34,985 bases of DNA from Candidatus Cloacimonadota bacterium (GTDB lineage Bacteria > Cloacimonadota > Cloacimonadia > Cloacimonadales > Cloacimonadaceae): contig JAQUJJ010000022.1 of the NCBI GenBank assembly GCA_028681035.1, forward strand, positions 1 to 34,985, written 5' to 3'. Shown here piece after piece: positions 1-8,097 of the stretch. The notes beneath the pieces are model-generated. The model was not told the DNA's origin. It ran no database searches and saw only the letters and a list, made by a program, of their open reading frames with translations. A program made the position numbers and the translations under genes. Positions within the stretch are counted from its first letter, which is position 1; each line of letters begins with the position of its first letter.

Positions 1-2
1 AG

Positions 3-965
3 GCTATGATTATCTCTGCCAATGAAGTGGAAGCAGACAAACGCATCTTTAGTGCCAAACATAGCATCATTGCCGGCGGTTCTAAGCTCAAACGACAAGA
101 TATGTTTCCTGAAGCTATCGAACTGGAGGATTTCTTTCAGCTAAGCACTTTACCGGAAAAACCTTTGTTGTACGGTAGAGGAGCGATTATTCTGGAATTT
201 GCCCAGTTCTTTGCCATGTTAGGCAAAAAGCCTACGATCATAAGCTCAGTTTTACCTTTAATCCCCAAATTGGATGGATATTTGGAGACTTACGTTATGC
301 GCAAGCTAAAGAAAGACAAGATTCCCATCTTTACCCAAGATGAAGTGCGTTTGGATAAGGCAGGTTTGCATCATGGTGATAGCCTGATAGATTATGATGC
401 CGTGATTAATTGCAGCCTACGGGAAGCAGTGTTTATAGATTCTGATATCCCCATAGAACAAGAGGATGCCTATATTAAAACCAATGCGCTCTACCAAACC
501 AATATTCCCAATATCTTTGCCGCCGGTGATGTGAATGGCAGAAGCTACTTGGCGCATGCTGCCTCTGCACAAGGGAATAGCATCATAGACTTTATCAATG
601 GGGTAGAAGAAGAGACCCTACCTCCTTATCCCATAAACATTTATAGTGAACCAGAAATTGCCCAATTAGGCTTAACAGAGCAGGAGCTAAAAACCCAAAA
701 GATAGAGTATCAGATAAAAGAAATGCCTTTAATTGCCAATGGAAAGGCTCTTGCAGAAGGGGCATCCGAAGGTTTTATCCGCTTGCTGTTTGAAACTAAA
801 TACCGTCAGGTGTTGGGAGTTCAGATTGTAGCTGTTAATGCCACGGACTTAATCTCGGAAGCGGGTGTATTAATGGAGCTGGAGGGTACAGTTTACGATC
901 TTGCCCGTACAGTGCATGCACATCCTACTATTTCAGAAGTATTTATGGATGTTGCCAGGGACTAA
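3..965 (+). CDS. lpdA: Dihydrolipoamide dehydrogenase, C-terminal part (5' end outside window)
   Basis: This is a pyridine nucleotide-disulfide oxidoreductase of the E3 type, which reoxidises the dihydrolipoyl group of 2-oxoacid dehydrogenase or glycine cleavage complexes with NAD+ in the cytoplasm. The reading frame is open to the left edge, so the FAD-binding N-terminus and the redox-active CxxxxC are missing. What is visible is the NAD-binding part, the second FAD motif (NIFAAGDVNG, about residues 168-177 of the visible part) and the dimerisation domain ending in HAHPTISE, whose HxH-P pair carries the catalytic base in this family. Glutathione or mercuric reductase-like relatives share this fold. 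The HAHPT signature favours lipoamide dehydrogenase, but without the N-terminus the substrate is not certain. No promoter is visible, and the gene ends in a repeat-rich gap without a clear T-run terminator. Confidence 0.85.
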   Translation, partial: AMIISANEVEADKRIFSAKHSIIAGGSKLKRQDMFPEAIELEDFFQLSTLPEKPLLYGRGAIILEFAQFFAMLGKKPTIISSVLPLIPKLDGYLETYVMRKLKKDKIPIFTQDEVRLDKAGLHHGDSLIDYDAVINCSLREAVFIDSDIPIEQEDAYIKTNALYQTNIPNIFAAGDVNGRSYLAHAASAQGNSIIDFINGVEEETLPPYPINIYSEPEIAQLGLTEQELKTQKIEYQIKEMPLIANGKALAEGASEGFIRLLFETKYRQVLGVQIVAVNATDLISEAGVLMELEGTVYDLARTVHAHPTISEVFMDVARD

Positions 966-1029
966 AGCTATTTTCTGTTGCAAATCCTGAATAAATTGAT
1001 TCATGCTAAGATGGAACATCTAAAGTGTA

Positions 1030-1139
1030 GCCTTGTTTCAATCTCAGGTGATTCCGACGTGATTCCCACGTGAATCCCACGTGAATGCGTGGGAATTACG
1101 ACGGATCTTCCTTGGTGTTAGGTGGATAAATTGCTGGGG
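1030..1139 (+). repeat. 110-bp palindromic element, copy A
   Basis: Copy A begins GCCTTGTT, a decayed form of the CCCTTGCT end, followed by CTCAGGTGATTCC. It carries three 11-bp units of the type GATTCCCACGT and then the inverted copy GCGTGGGAAT. It aligns without gaps to copy C over all 110 positions, about 81 identities by hand count. The right end (TGCTGGGG) is degraded. Confidence 0.8.
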
Positions 1140-1173
1140 TGATAGAGTACTCAAGAGTTAGATTGCGGTGGCG

Positions 1174-1257
1174 GTGTAGTCCATTTGACTAAAATAGTTA
1201 TAGTTTAGAATGAAGATTATATCAGTCATATCGACTCCACACTCACTTGTTGCAGCA
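1174..1257 (+). repeat. 84-bp dispersed block, copy 1
   Basis: This block aligns without gaps to 24016-24099. The conserved ends are GTGTAGTCCA-TTGACTAAA on the left and CGACTCCACAC-TACTTGT followed by GCAGCA or CCAGCA on the right, with a more variable middle. The ends are themselves roughly inverted (GTGTAGTC against GACTCCACAC), and a further partial inverted copy (TCTACTCCACACTTAC) lies just to the right at 1268-1283. Confidence 0.65.
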
Positions 1258-1284
1258 CTCAGTCAAATCTACTCCACACTTACC

Positions 1285-1309
1285 GTAATAGCACTCGCCT
1301 CAAGTGCTA
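1285..1309. repeat. 25-bp hairpin repeat, copy 1
   Basis: GTAATAGCACTCGCCTC followed by AAGTGCTA matches the reverse complement of 15098-15122 at 24 of 25 positions. It folds as AGCACT(CG)...(CA)AGTGCT. The single difference breaks one pair of the stem that is perfect in the other copy. Confidence 0.6.
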
Positions 1310-1320
1310 ATAGCTTAGCG

Positions 1321-1372
1321 CAGCCTAACCCGCTAACTCACTAACCTGCTAACTCACTAACCTGCTAACCTG
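1321..1372. repeat. CAGCCTAAC/CTAACCTG tract with 16-bp tandem units
   Basis: The tract starts CAGCCTAACC and then holds two perfect 16-bp units, GCTAACTCACTAACCT, at 1332-1347 and 1348-1363, plus a partial third. Related tracts opening with CAGCCTAAC occur at 23663 and 24121, and a reverse-oriented relative lies at 14941-14983. Confidence 0.6.
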
Positions 1373-1378
1373 TATAAA

Positions 1379-2029
1379 CTACCAACGGTAATTCATAAAC
1401 AACATCGGTTTATTGTCTTTGATGCCGAAATACACTTGTGACTGCCGTTTCTCTTTGGAAGAAAATAGCAGGTAGTCCACTCCACTTACCAAATGATTGA
1501 GTATAAGCACGCCTACGGCTACAGATGCGTAGTCTTCAAAATCTTGGCTGCTATTGCGCAGTTTATTGTATTGGCTGCGGTGTGAAGGTGCATCCCAATA
1601 CCAGTATTTATCTTCTGAATATCCGTTTGTATCTATGTAATCTTGCTGTGCCGCGGGATCGTATGGATAAATGCTCATTGCCGTTTGCCTAATCATAGCA
1701 TTATAGCCATCGGCATCGAAACCACTACTATCATAGCGAGAGAGATTTTTATAGAACTTGCTATCATATTCAGCAGGATTAAGGTGCGCAAACTTGATGG
1801 CGTATTCATAGGAATCTTGCAGCCGTACATCGCTTTCGTTATTAAAATAATACATAGTGCCGATAATGGATGCTTCAGAGGCAAGCATAGCGTAGCCGTA
1901 GTTGCGCCCGGCAGCTACTTGAGACCAGCCTGGGACGGCAATAGCACGTAAAAAACCAAGCCCTCGATTAATCGCAAAGGCAGAGCTAAACAAGCTTAAT
2001 GAAAGGACTATTATACAGAGTTTCTTCAT
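1379..2029 (-). CDS. Secreted DUF5683-like paralogue, third of three
   Basis: This 216-residue protein has an N-terminal signal peptide (MKKLCIIVLSLSLFSSAFA) and a following PGWSQVAAGRNYGYAML segment. That segment resembles the PGxGQ motif and hydrophobic hairpin of DUF5683-type envelope proteins in Bacteroidota and relatives. The C-terminal part contains LNHLVSGVDYLLFS and ends in a short strand, PMLFMNYRW, as if packed in or on the outer membrane. The two upstream genes have the same plan: signal peptide, PGxGQ-like motif, tyrosine-rich middle, an N-H/R-xxSGVDA-like helix and a C-terminal strand. They are therefore tandem paralogues. A good ribosome binding site (AAGGAG) precedes the ATG. 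This is the last gene of the protease operon. The function is unknown; the family assignment is from pattern only. Confidence 0.75.
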   Translation of the reverse strand: MKKLCIIVLSLSLFSSAFAINRGLGFLRAIAVPGWSQVAAGRNYGYAMLASEASIIGTMYYFNNESDVRLQDSYEYAIKFAHLNPAEYDSKFYKNLSRYDSSGFDADGYNAMIRQTAMSIYPYDPAAQQDYIDTNGYSEDKYWYWDAPSHRSQYNKLRNSSQDFEDYASVAVGVLILNHLVSGVDYLLFSSKEKRQSQVYFGIKDNKPMLFMNYRW

Positions 2030-2041
2030 GTTTATCGCTCC

Positions 2042-2701
2042 TTAAAAGCCAATCTGGTAATTTAGCATCAAACCTTCTTTGCCAGAAGGGCTGAAATACA
2101 AAGTGCCATGTTCATGAAGTTTACCCGAGAGAATGGCACTGTCAATAGCACTAACGGCTCTATTTAGCAGCATGATACTTAAGGCAAGGTTATGGCTCAT
2201 CTTAGTACGTTGATGGCGAGCACGCATGTTTTTGTATTCTTTCCAATTCGCAGCAGTTTGCCAATTCCATGTTTCATCACCAGAATACAAATACTCTTGC
2301 ATGTTTTGAGTAAAGGCTGCGGGATCGTAATTGTAAATAAGATAATAGTTCCTAAGCACCGTCTCTTGTAGCTCATTGTAATAATCGCTGCTGGGAAATT
2401 CCTGAATGTCTTGATAATGGTTACGTGGCATATCATAGGGAACACCTGCATACACTTCCGCATATTTCATGTAGCTGCGCCTTTGCAAATCAATCTCGTT
2501 CTGGGTGGCAAAGAAGGCATAGAGACTCACCAAATCTATCCCCAGCAGAGTTGCTCCACGAGTTGTTTCGCCCAGAAGCAATTCTCCGCTACCAGGTAAA
2601 ATCAGTGAAGCCCCTGAATACACTATTCTAGGAACTGCTGTAAGTGGGATTAAGCACAGCAGCAGCAAAAGGACAAGTAAAGATACTCTTAAAATTCCCA
2701 T
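2042..2701 (-). CDS. Secreted DUF5683-like paralogue, second of three
   Basis: This 219-residue protein has a hydrophobic signal peptide ending near LIPLTA and a LPGSGELLLGETTRGATLLG motif matching the PGxGQ hairpin of its neighbours. The middle is rich in Tyr and Asn (YNELQETVLRNYYLIYNYDP), and LNRAVSAIDSAILSG stands in place of the NHLLSGVDA helix. It ends LMLNYQIGF, a strand-like C-terminus. Its ATG lies inside the 3' end of the upstream paralogue (13-bp overlap), so translation is probably coupled. The YDPAA motif about two thirds along is shared with the downstream paralogue, which supports duplication. The role is unknown. Location in the periplasm or outer membrane is inferred from the signal peptide. 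Confidence 0.75.
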   Translation of the reverse strand: MGILRVSLLVLLLLLCLIPLTAVPRIVYSGASLILPGSGELLLGETTRGATLLGIDLVSLYAFFATQNEIDLQRRSYMKYAEVYAGVPYDMPRNHYQDIQEFPSSDYYNELQETVLRNYYLIYNYDPAAFTQNMQEYLYSGDETWNWQTAANWKEYKNMRARHQRTKMSHNLALSIMLLNRAVSAIDSAILSGKLHEHGTLYFSPSGKEGLMLNYQIGF

Positions 2702-3675
2702 TTCATCCCTATCATTGGGGTAATAACTCCATCAGGCATGGCGGCATAGATATTAAGCTGAGGTGCTGCCTGAGATAAGGAAAGACGGTTCACTTTACGA
2801 GTTAAACGCACTGCATCAACACCGCTAAGCAGATGGTTAAAAGCCAAGGCGAAAGTAAAAAAGCGGGACTTAGCATATTCAGCTTTGGCATCGTTGCGAA
2901 GGTCAATATATTTATAACGCATCGGGCTGGCATCGGGAGTGTCCTGCTTTATTATTGCGGTAGAGCCTCCCCACAGAGACACATTGCCTACCCAACTGGC
3001 ATTGGCTGCGCCTGCATTCTCGAATCTGAATTCTGGTGATACACTACCATTAGCATCGACTGCAAAGTTGTAATACCAATCAAACCAGCCAAAGGTATAA
3101 TGCCCGTATTTACCAATGTCCTCGTAGAAATGTTGGGTATTATTAGTGTCTAAACGGAAATAAGACGGTTCGTAGATATCAGATGCATTAATACCGATTA
3201 TGATACTCTGAACTTCATTTTGGTAGTTCCTACTATACCTTGGACCATATACTTGGTTGCCTTGAGAATCCAATACAGAAGTACCATCTGGTTTGATATA
3301 AGCTACCATTTCACCGGTCGCATACTTTTCGTAAATATCGGTTTTCTTGCTTCCTTGCTGTCCATAGTATATCAGCCCGCCAATGAAGGCAGCTTCCAGC
3401 ACAGGGAAAATATAAGTGGTGATGGAGCTTTTATCCGCATAAAACTGTCCTGCACCGGGCAGCACCATAGACATTAACATGGCAAGCCGGGCATCTTTCT
3501 TAGCGTAATTCACATGAATTAAATCGTTGGTAATAAGCGTGTCTCTAGCAGTTGTTTGGTTGGTGTCAGAGGGCTGTTCAAAAAGCCATTGGTCAATATC
3601 AGTGCTTGTACCACCAGCAGCAAGTAGCAACTGGGCGATAAGCAAGATTAGGCATATAAGTAAGAGCTTTTTCAT
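2689..3675 (-). CDS. Secreted DUF5683-like paralogue, first of three (longest)
   Basis: This 328-residue protein has a signal peptide (MKKLLLICLILLIAQLLLAA), a variable acidic linker, then LPGAGQFYADKSSITTYIFP followed by a hydrophobic stretch. This is the clearest PGxGQ motif of the three paralogues and the best match to the DUF5683 type. The family core also includes a WFDWYYNF segment and FNHLLSGVDAVRLTR near residue 285. The protein ends with a short strand, MIGMKWEF. An insert of about 100 residues in the middle accounts for its extra length over the other two paralogues. AGGAAGG lies in front of the ATG. The gene starts 24 bp after the protease stop codon. Family function is unknown; a link to protease surface display is inferred only from operon position. 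Confidence 0.75.
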   Translation of the reverse strand: MKKLLLICLILLIAQLLLAAGGTSTDIDQWLFEQPSDTNQTTARDTLITNDLIHVNYAKKDARLAMLMSMVLPGAGQFYADKSSITTYIFPVLEAAFIGGLIYYGQQGSKKTDIYEKYATGEMVAYIKPDGTSVLDSQGNQVYGPRYSRNYQNEVQSIIIGINASDIYEPSYFRLDTNNTQHFYEDIGKYGHYTFGWFDWYYNFAVDANGSVSPEFRFENAGAANASWVGNVSLWGGSTAIIKQDTPDASPMRYKYIDLRNDAKAEYAKSRFFTFALAFNHLLSGVDAVRLTRKVNRLSLSQAAPQLNIYAAMPDGVITPMIGMKWEF

Positions 3676-3699
3676 AAGAACCTTCCTATCAGGAATAAG

Positions 3700-6600
3700 T
3701 TATTTCTCCACTGCGAATTTAACTCGTTTATGAGTGCCATGGTTTTCTATGCTGAGGATGTAAACTCCGGCACTAAGCTGGGAAGCATCCATCTCTATAT
3801 CACGTGGATTGTTAGTGGGGCTAGAGATTTCCCTTGAGGATACTAAGCTGCCTGTTATATCATAAATGCGCAGCTTAGTTCTACCTTCAGCATTATTCAA
3901 GCTGATACGATAATAGGGCTTTTTAACTGGGTTGGGGAATATGAACGCAGAAAGTTCAGAATCTACATTGGGAGGATTGCTAACCGTAGAAGTAAAAAAG
4001 CCACTACCGGAATTACGATAGCCAGAGTATAGAATTGGGTTTTCCGCCAAACCACTAAGAGAGTGTAAGAATAGATTCCCTAAGGTATCTGGATAGTACC
4101 AATATAAGGTGTTGGTGGCTGTATGATAATACAAATGGTCATTCTTTGGTGCTTGGTTCCAAGTTAAAGAAAGCTCTGGAACTGCTTTCGCAGTAGCATT
4201 TACAGCAAGGTAACCATGGCTTTCTAGAGGGAAGTATAGCAAGTCCGAACCACCAAGATGCATAGCCATAGGGGTAAAAGAGCTTGATATGTCGTAAGGA
4301 GCATGCATAGGGAATCCAGAAAGGATAGTGCCATCTGTTTTCATGGCATATAGTTGAGTGCCAATGCCAAAGAACAGCACCGGAGATATATTCCCTAAGG
4401 AAGATAGCGCTATCTGCCCAGGCAAGGATGTACTGTGGTTGGTGAAAACTTTGTTCAAGCTACTCATATTGTAGCAATATAGATTTCCTAGATTAGACAT
4501 CAGGAAGATGTCATTAATGCTTTTATCTGTTGATTGGTAAACAATAGGTTCTTTATCGCCAAACGCTTCCGTTAAAGCAATCGTGCTGATAACATCTAAT
4601 GTGTTGGCATCTAAGATGGCAAGGAAATCCAAGCCCAAAGCAACAATCTTGTTATCCCAAGCTGCCACACGGACTATTCCATCTATATCAATAAAGCTGT
4701 CTATTTCAAAGTTACTTAGCTTATACAAACAAGTTTCGGTAGCTACGTAAACTTCAGAATTATACACAAGCGGGTTTGTTTTTATCATGCTGGGGAAAGT
4801 TATATTGTGTGCGGTGAGCTGAACATCTGCAAAATCGAGGAAACGGAGGTTTTTATCCGCAACCACAACCAGCTCATAGTATCCATCAGCGTTGTTATCG
4901 GCTCTCTGTGGGGGGTAATCGTAAGAAGTTACATCATCATGGAATGTACCCATTACATCCTGCCAAGTTCCACTCATATTACTAAGTAAGTTAATGCTCC
5001 CGAAGCTCATTACTGGCAGGTCAAAATCATTGAAACCGGAGTTTATAATATCGGCAGCAATCAAATTAGGCGAGGGATAGTTAAATACTTTAGTGGTATC
5101 GAAGAAACCTGCGCTAAGCCTCAGACTCATTATCTTAGCGGGATTGGAAATATTACTAAGACCATAAAAGCCAGCTAAACCATAGCTGTCTAATAAGCTT
5201 GGATTGGTGCGGGCATTAAGCTCCGGTTTCCAGGGCGTACCTGACCAGTTTATAAAGAGACCATTCGCATCTAAATTAGGTTTCTTAGCGTGAAAATACT
5301 CATACTGTGTTCCAGCCCAATACATGGAATAGTCGTTGCCAATATCGGTTAATCCATCCGCCTCTATAATACGTACTCCGCGCCTGTTATACATAGTGTT
5401 TACGGTGTTGTTATCAAAGTTATTCACCCAAGTACCATCAGCATAATGGACGCCTTCATCATATATAATGCTCTCATTTACATGCCAAACAAGCACTCCT
5501 CCACCCACGGAGGAGTTGTCTGCTTTTTGGAATGAAGGCAGCATAAAATCATACTCATAACTGGGTGTATTCTGTGGATCGTCAAAGGGAGTGGGGTATA
5601 AAACAACGCGTGAATCCAGAGTGCCAAACAAGGCTGTTGCTCCATCACCATCTGGGTCAACATTCCTATTCTCTACCAGGATATACTCTTTATCATTAAG
5701 AGGGATACGCAATATTTCCGGTAGCAAAGTGAGACCATTCTGTTTGGCACTTACCGCGTGCAGATTTATATTGGTGAAGAGGGGAAGCTGGGAAAGGTCT
5801 TTCATCAGCCCAATAGATTGGAAATAGTTTCCAAAAGCAAGTTTACGTGAGAATGCGCCGGGCATGGTAGGCAAGGCTCCTTCTATAAGCACCAAATCGC
5901 CATTGGGAAGCTCGTCCGTCATCAACCCAGAACCACCACTGTCCATGATGTCAAAACTGCCAACCATGGGGCGGTAATCGCTTACATTGTACAAATCCAC
6001 AAAGCCCAGAGAGTGCCCAAATTCATGCGCTATCACAGCATTCAATGCTCCATAACCGCTGTGAACGGTCTGTCCGTTCTCTGTGGATGAACGGAAGTCC
6101 TGAGAGATGGTTGCCGGGACATTGGAAGCGTGAGAAATTAGGACAGTGCCATTATCGACAATTGCTTCTTTTCCAGAGCTAACACGGATATAAAATGAAG
6201 GTATATCTGAAGGGGTATCACCATTAACATCATGCTGCCAATCCGAACCAGCGTGGATAATCATATAGTGAGAGTAACTAGCAAAATCTATCTCAGGGTC
6301 AGTATTATCAGCAGTTTCAAAGCATGCTTTAAAATACTCTTCCATCTTGGAGACAAAAAGCTCAGAGCTTGCTCCGGGCGGGTTATAATAGCCCATTGGG
6401 TGGGGAAGAGTGTATGCAGGCTGAACTTTGGGATACACATCGTATTGAAGCTGGTAGGACTCCACAGACACGGCTTTGTAATAGTATTTCATAGCTTCAA
6501 GATTAGCTTCGTAGTATTGCCGATTATGTGGGGGAGCACCGACCGAATAAAGATAGGAGGGATCAGCTTCTAATTGAAATGTGCCATTGCCTGTGGTATA

Positions 6601-6831
6601 TGCATCATCGGGGTTTTCCCTTTGGAAATCAATCAATAAAACCAGAAGTTTCTCGAAATTGGCACTTTTGCTGGCATCTCTTGGGGCGGGTACCTGTTTT
6701 AAAAGAGGAGTATGTGGGTGGATGCGCAGCTTGTTTGTTGGGCTATGTTTCTGCAATTGCATCTTTTGAGAGAACAACATAGACACGAACAAGCAGGTTA
6801 GTATCAGCAGGGCATATTTCTTAGCTTTCAT
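3700..6831 (-). CDS. Secreted M6-type metalloprotease with T9SS C-terminal sorting domain
   Basis: This large exported peptidase (about 1043 residues from the ATG) has a signal peptide, LLILTCLFVSMLFS, then a catalytic region with HEFGHSLGFVDLY. This is the extended HExxHxxGxxD zinc signature of the M6 (immune inhibitor A-like) family, centred at residue 272 counting from the TTG at 6840. GSFDIMDSGGSG follows, as expected for the met-turn. A long middle of beta-propeller-like, calcium-rich-looking segments leads to a type A T9SS sorting domain in the last 80 residues: FPNPVKKPYYRIS, LRIYDITGSLV, LSAGVYILSIE and a basic KRVKF end. This predicts export by Sec, then T9SS, with cleavage or anchoring at the cell surface. 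The frame extends 3 codons upstream to a TTG; the ATG at 6831 fits the signal peptide better. Neither has a strong ribosome binding site. The PorV-like gene lies directly upstream. Confidence 0.9.
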   Translation of the reverse strand: MKAKKYALLILTCLFVSMLFSQKMQLQKHSPTNKLRIHPHTPLLKQVPAPRDASKSANFEKLLVLLIDFQRENPDDAYTTGNGTFQLEADPSYLYSVGAPPHNRQYYEANLEAMKYYYKAVSVESYQLQYDVYPKVQPAYTLPHPMGYYNPPGASSELFVSKMEEYFKACFETADNTDPEIDFASYSHYMIIHAGSDWQHDVNGDTPSDIPSFYIRVSSGKEAIVDNGTVLISHASNVPATISQDFRSSTENGQTVHSGYGALNAVIAHEFGHSLGFVDLYNVSDYRPMVGSFDIMDSGGSGLMTDELPNGDLVLIEGALPTMPGAFSRKLAFGNYFQSIGLMKDLSQLPLFTNINLHAVSAKQNGLTLLPEILRIPLNDKEYILVENRNVDPDGDGATALFGTLDSRVVLYPTPFDDPQNTPSYEYDFMLPSFQKADNSSVGGGVLVWHVNESIIYDEGVHYADGTWVNNFDNNTVNTMYNRRGVRIIEADGLTDIGNDYSMYWAGTQYEYFHAKKPNLDANGLFINWSGTPWKPELNARTNPSLLDSYGLAGFYGLSNISNPAKIMSLRLSAGFFDTTKVFNYPSPNLIAADIINSGFNDFDLPVMSFGSINLLSNMSGTWQDVMGTFHDDVTSYDYPPQRADNNADGYYELVVVADKNLRFLDFADVQLTAHNITFPSMIKTNPLVYNSEVYVATETCLYKLSNFEIDSFIDIDGIVRVAAWDNKIVALGLDFLAILDANTLDVISTIALTEAFGDKEPIVYQSTDKSINDIFLMSNLGNLYCYNMSSLNKVFTNHSTSLPGQIALSSLGNISPVLFFGIGTQLYAMKTDGTILSGFPMHAPYDISSSFTPMAMHLGGSDLLYFPLESHGYLAVNATAKAVPELSLTWNQAPKNDHLYYHTATNTLYWYYPDTLGNLFLHSLSGLAENPILYSGYRNSGSGFFTSTVSNPPNVDSELSAFIFPNPVKKPYYRISLNNAEGRTKLRIYDITGSLVSSREISSPTNNPRDIEMDASQLSAGVYILSIENHGTHKRVKFAVEK

Positions 6832-6844
6832 TTTATACAAAACT

Positions 6845-6870
6845 CAAAGTCCCCGTTAATGGGGACTTTG
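6845..6870 (-). terminator. Perfect 10-bp hairpin between PorV-like gene and protease gene
   Basis: CAAAGTCCCC, a 6-nt loop, then GGGGACTTTG form a perfect stem in the 60-bp gap inside the operon. Read on the minus strand it is followed by AGTTTTGT, a weak T-run. It may be a partial terminator or an mRNA-end stabiliser that lets the PorV-like gene be expressed more than the protease. The hairpin is seen; the function is inferred. Confidence 0.5.
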
Positions 6871-6890
6871 ATAAATGAGTATCTCCGGAT

Positions 6891-7919
6891 TTAAAACTCG
6901 AACCCAAGAGAAAAGATTTTGTTGTAATCAACTAATCCACCTGCTGGCACCATAGCGAAATCTGCTGAAAGCTTATACCTTTGGTCGAATCTATACTGCA
7001 CTCCAACGCCAAAGCTGGGTCCTGTTACTTCGCCCGCGCTATCATTAAAGTATCCACCCCGCAAGGCAATCAGTTCCAGATAGGTATATTCTGCACCCAC
7101 AGCATAGATGGTTTCATCAAAATTCTCCCATCCAGTAGCAAAACGTTTCCAGAGAGGATCGCTATTGGTAAGCATTTTGCTGGCTTCTGCGGATACAATC
7201 ATCTTGTTCATAGGGTTATCAAATAGGGTATATGCTCCACCCAAACGGAAAGTTACAGGTGCAGGATCAGCTTGGTCTTGGTCAACAAAGGTTACGTCTG
7301 GTCCTATATTTTGCAAAACAATAGAGCCGTCTATACCAGGTAAACCAATATCTTGAAACTTTGCACCCAAATCGAAGGCAAAGCTAAATGCGCTACCATC
7401 TTTTCCATCGGTTGCCCCTGTTCCGGGCGCAAGATAAGAATAGAGAAGCTTGAAGTTTCCGCCCACCCCTACTTTTTCGGGTACAAGCTCGTAGCTGTAG
7501 CCAACTGCTCCAGCAACGTCAAAACTGTGGAAATCACCATAATTTTCTTGGTTTGCACCTGTATGTGGCTGAGTTCCTGCATCTAGCCAGATGACGTGTG
7601 CATTGAGGTTGCCTATTCCGTAAAAGTACTGGTTCCAGCCGAGGAACTCATAGAACATATCATCTAAACCAGAGCCTTGTAACCACGGAATGTGGGTTCC
7701 GGCTAATTGTGTTTTACGGTTAAAAGCTGTTGCACCGGGGTTCCACCACATGGCGTAAGCATCGTCTGCCACGGCAGAATAGGCACGTCCCATGCCATTG
7801 GCACGTCCGCCTGGCTCAAAGGTTAAAAATAGCAGGGAGCCTTGAGAGATTCCTGCCAGAGCAAATGGTAAGCCCAACATGGCTAGCAGGCTTATTACAA
7901 CTATATGGCGTTTAAACAT
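6891..7919 (-). CDS. PorV/PorQ-type outer-membrane protein (T9SS-associated)
   Basis: This 342-residue beta-barrel protein has a signal peptide ending near LPFALA. It carries the PorV/PorQ N-terminal signature: FLTFEPGGRANGMGRAYSAV, then ADDAYAMWWNPGA. The rest alternates short strands, many ending in aromatic residues, and it ends FSLGFEF with a C-terminal Phe typical of outer-membrane barrels. In Bacteroidota PorV shuttles T9SS cargo to the attachment complex. Here the gene sits directly upstream of a T9SS cargo protease, which fits a dedicated shuttle or surface anchor. The start is the ATG at 7919 because GGAGGT lies 5-10 nt before it. An in-frame ATG at 7931 overlaps that ribosome binding site and is unlikely. 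First gene of the five-gene operon. Confidence 0.88.
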   Translation of the reverse strand: MFKRHIVVISLLAMLGLPFALAGISQGSLLFLTFEPGGRANGMGRAYSAVADDAYAMWWNPGATAFNRKTQLAGTHIPWLQGSGLDDMFYEFLGWNQYFYGIGNLNAHVIWLDAGTQPHTGANQENYGDFHSFDVAGAVGYSYELVPEKVGVGGNFKLLYSYLAPGTGATDGKDGSAFSFAFDLGAKFQDIGLPGIDGSIVLQNIGPDVTFVDQDQADPAPVTFRLGGAYTLFDNPMNKMIVSAEASKMLTNSDPLWKRFATGWENFDETIYAVGAEYTYLELIALRGGYFNDSAGEVTGPSFGVGVQYRFDQRYKLSADFAMVPAGGLVDYNKIFSLGFEF

Positions 7920-8097
7920 TAATACCTCCATAGGTTTCGGATCATTTTACAGGTTCAATAAATATCACCTGACAAGGGTTGATCGCCTAAGATAATCTAA
8001 TTGGGGTTGTGTAAATACCAACCAAATTATGCCTATAACACAGCATTGCACAGATATTGCCGAGGATAGCAAGTTAATCCGTTAGCTCCTTTTTTAT

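Larger units (their letters stand above)
966..1378. other. Gene-free, repeat-filled gap between convergent genes
   Basis: This 413-bp gap separates the 3' ends of two convergent genes and has no credible ORF. Almost all of it is repeat: a 110-bp palindromic element (1030-1139), an 84-bp block shared with the gap near 24 kb (1174-1257), a small hairpin repeat (1285-1309) and a CTAAC-rich tract (1321-1372) that ends 6 nt from the stop codon of the minus-strand gene. No T-run terminator was found, so one of the hairpins may do that job. That last point is inference. Confidence 0.7.

Noticed and set aside
1030..1139. CRISPR array, suggested by the 11-bp tandem units in the CCCACGTG elements
   Set aside because: The units are only 11 bp, are adjacent with no spacers, number three, and there are no cas genes in the window.
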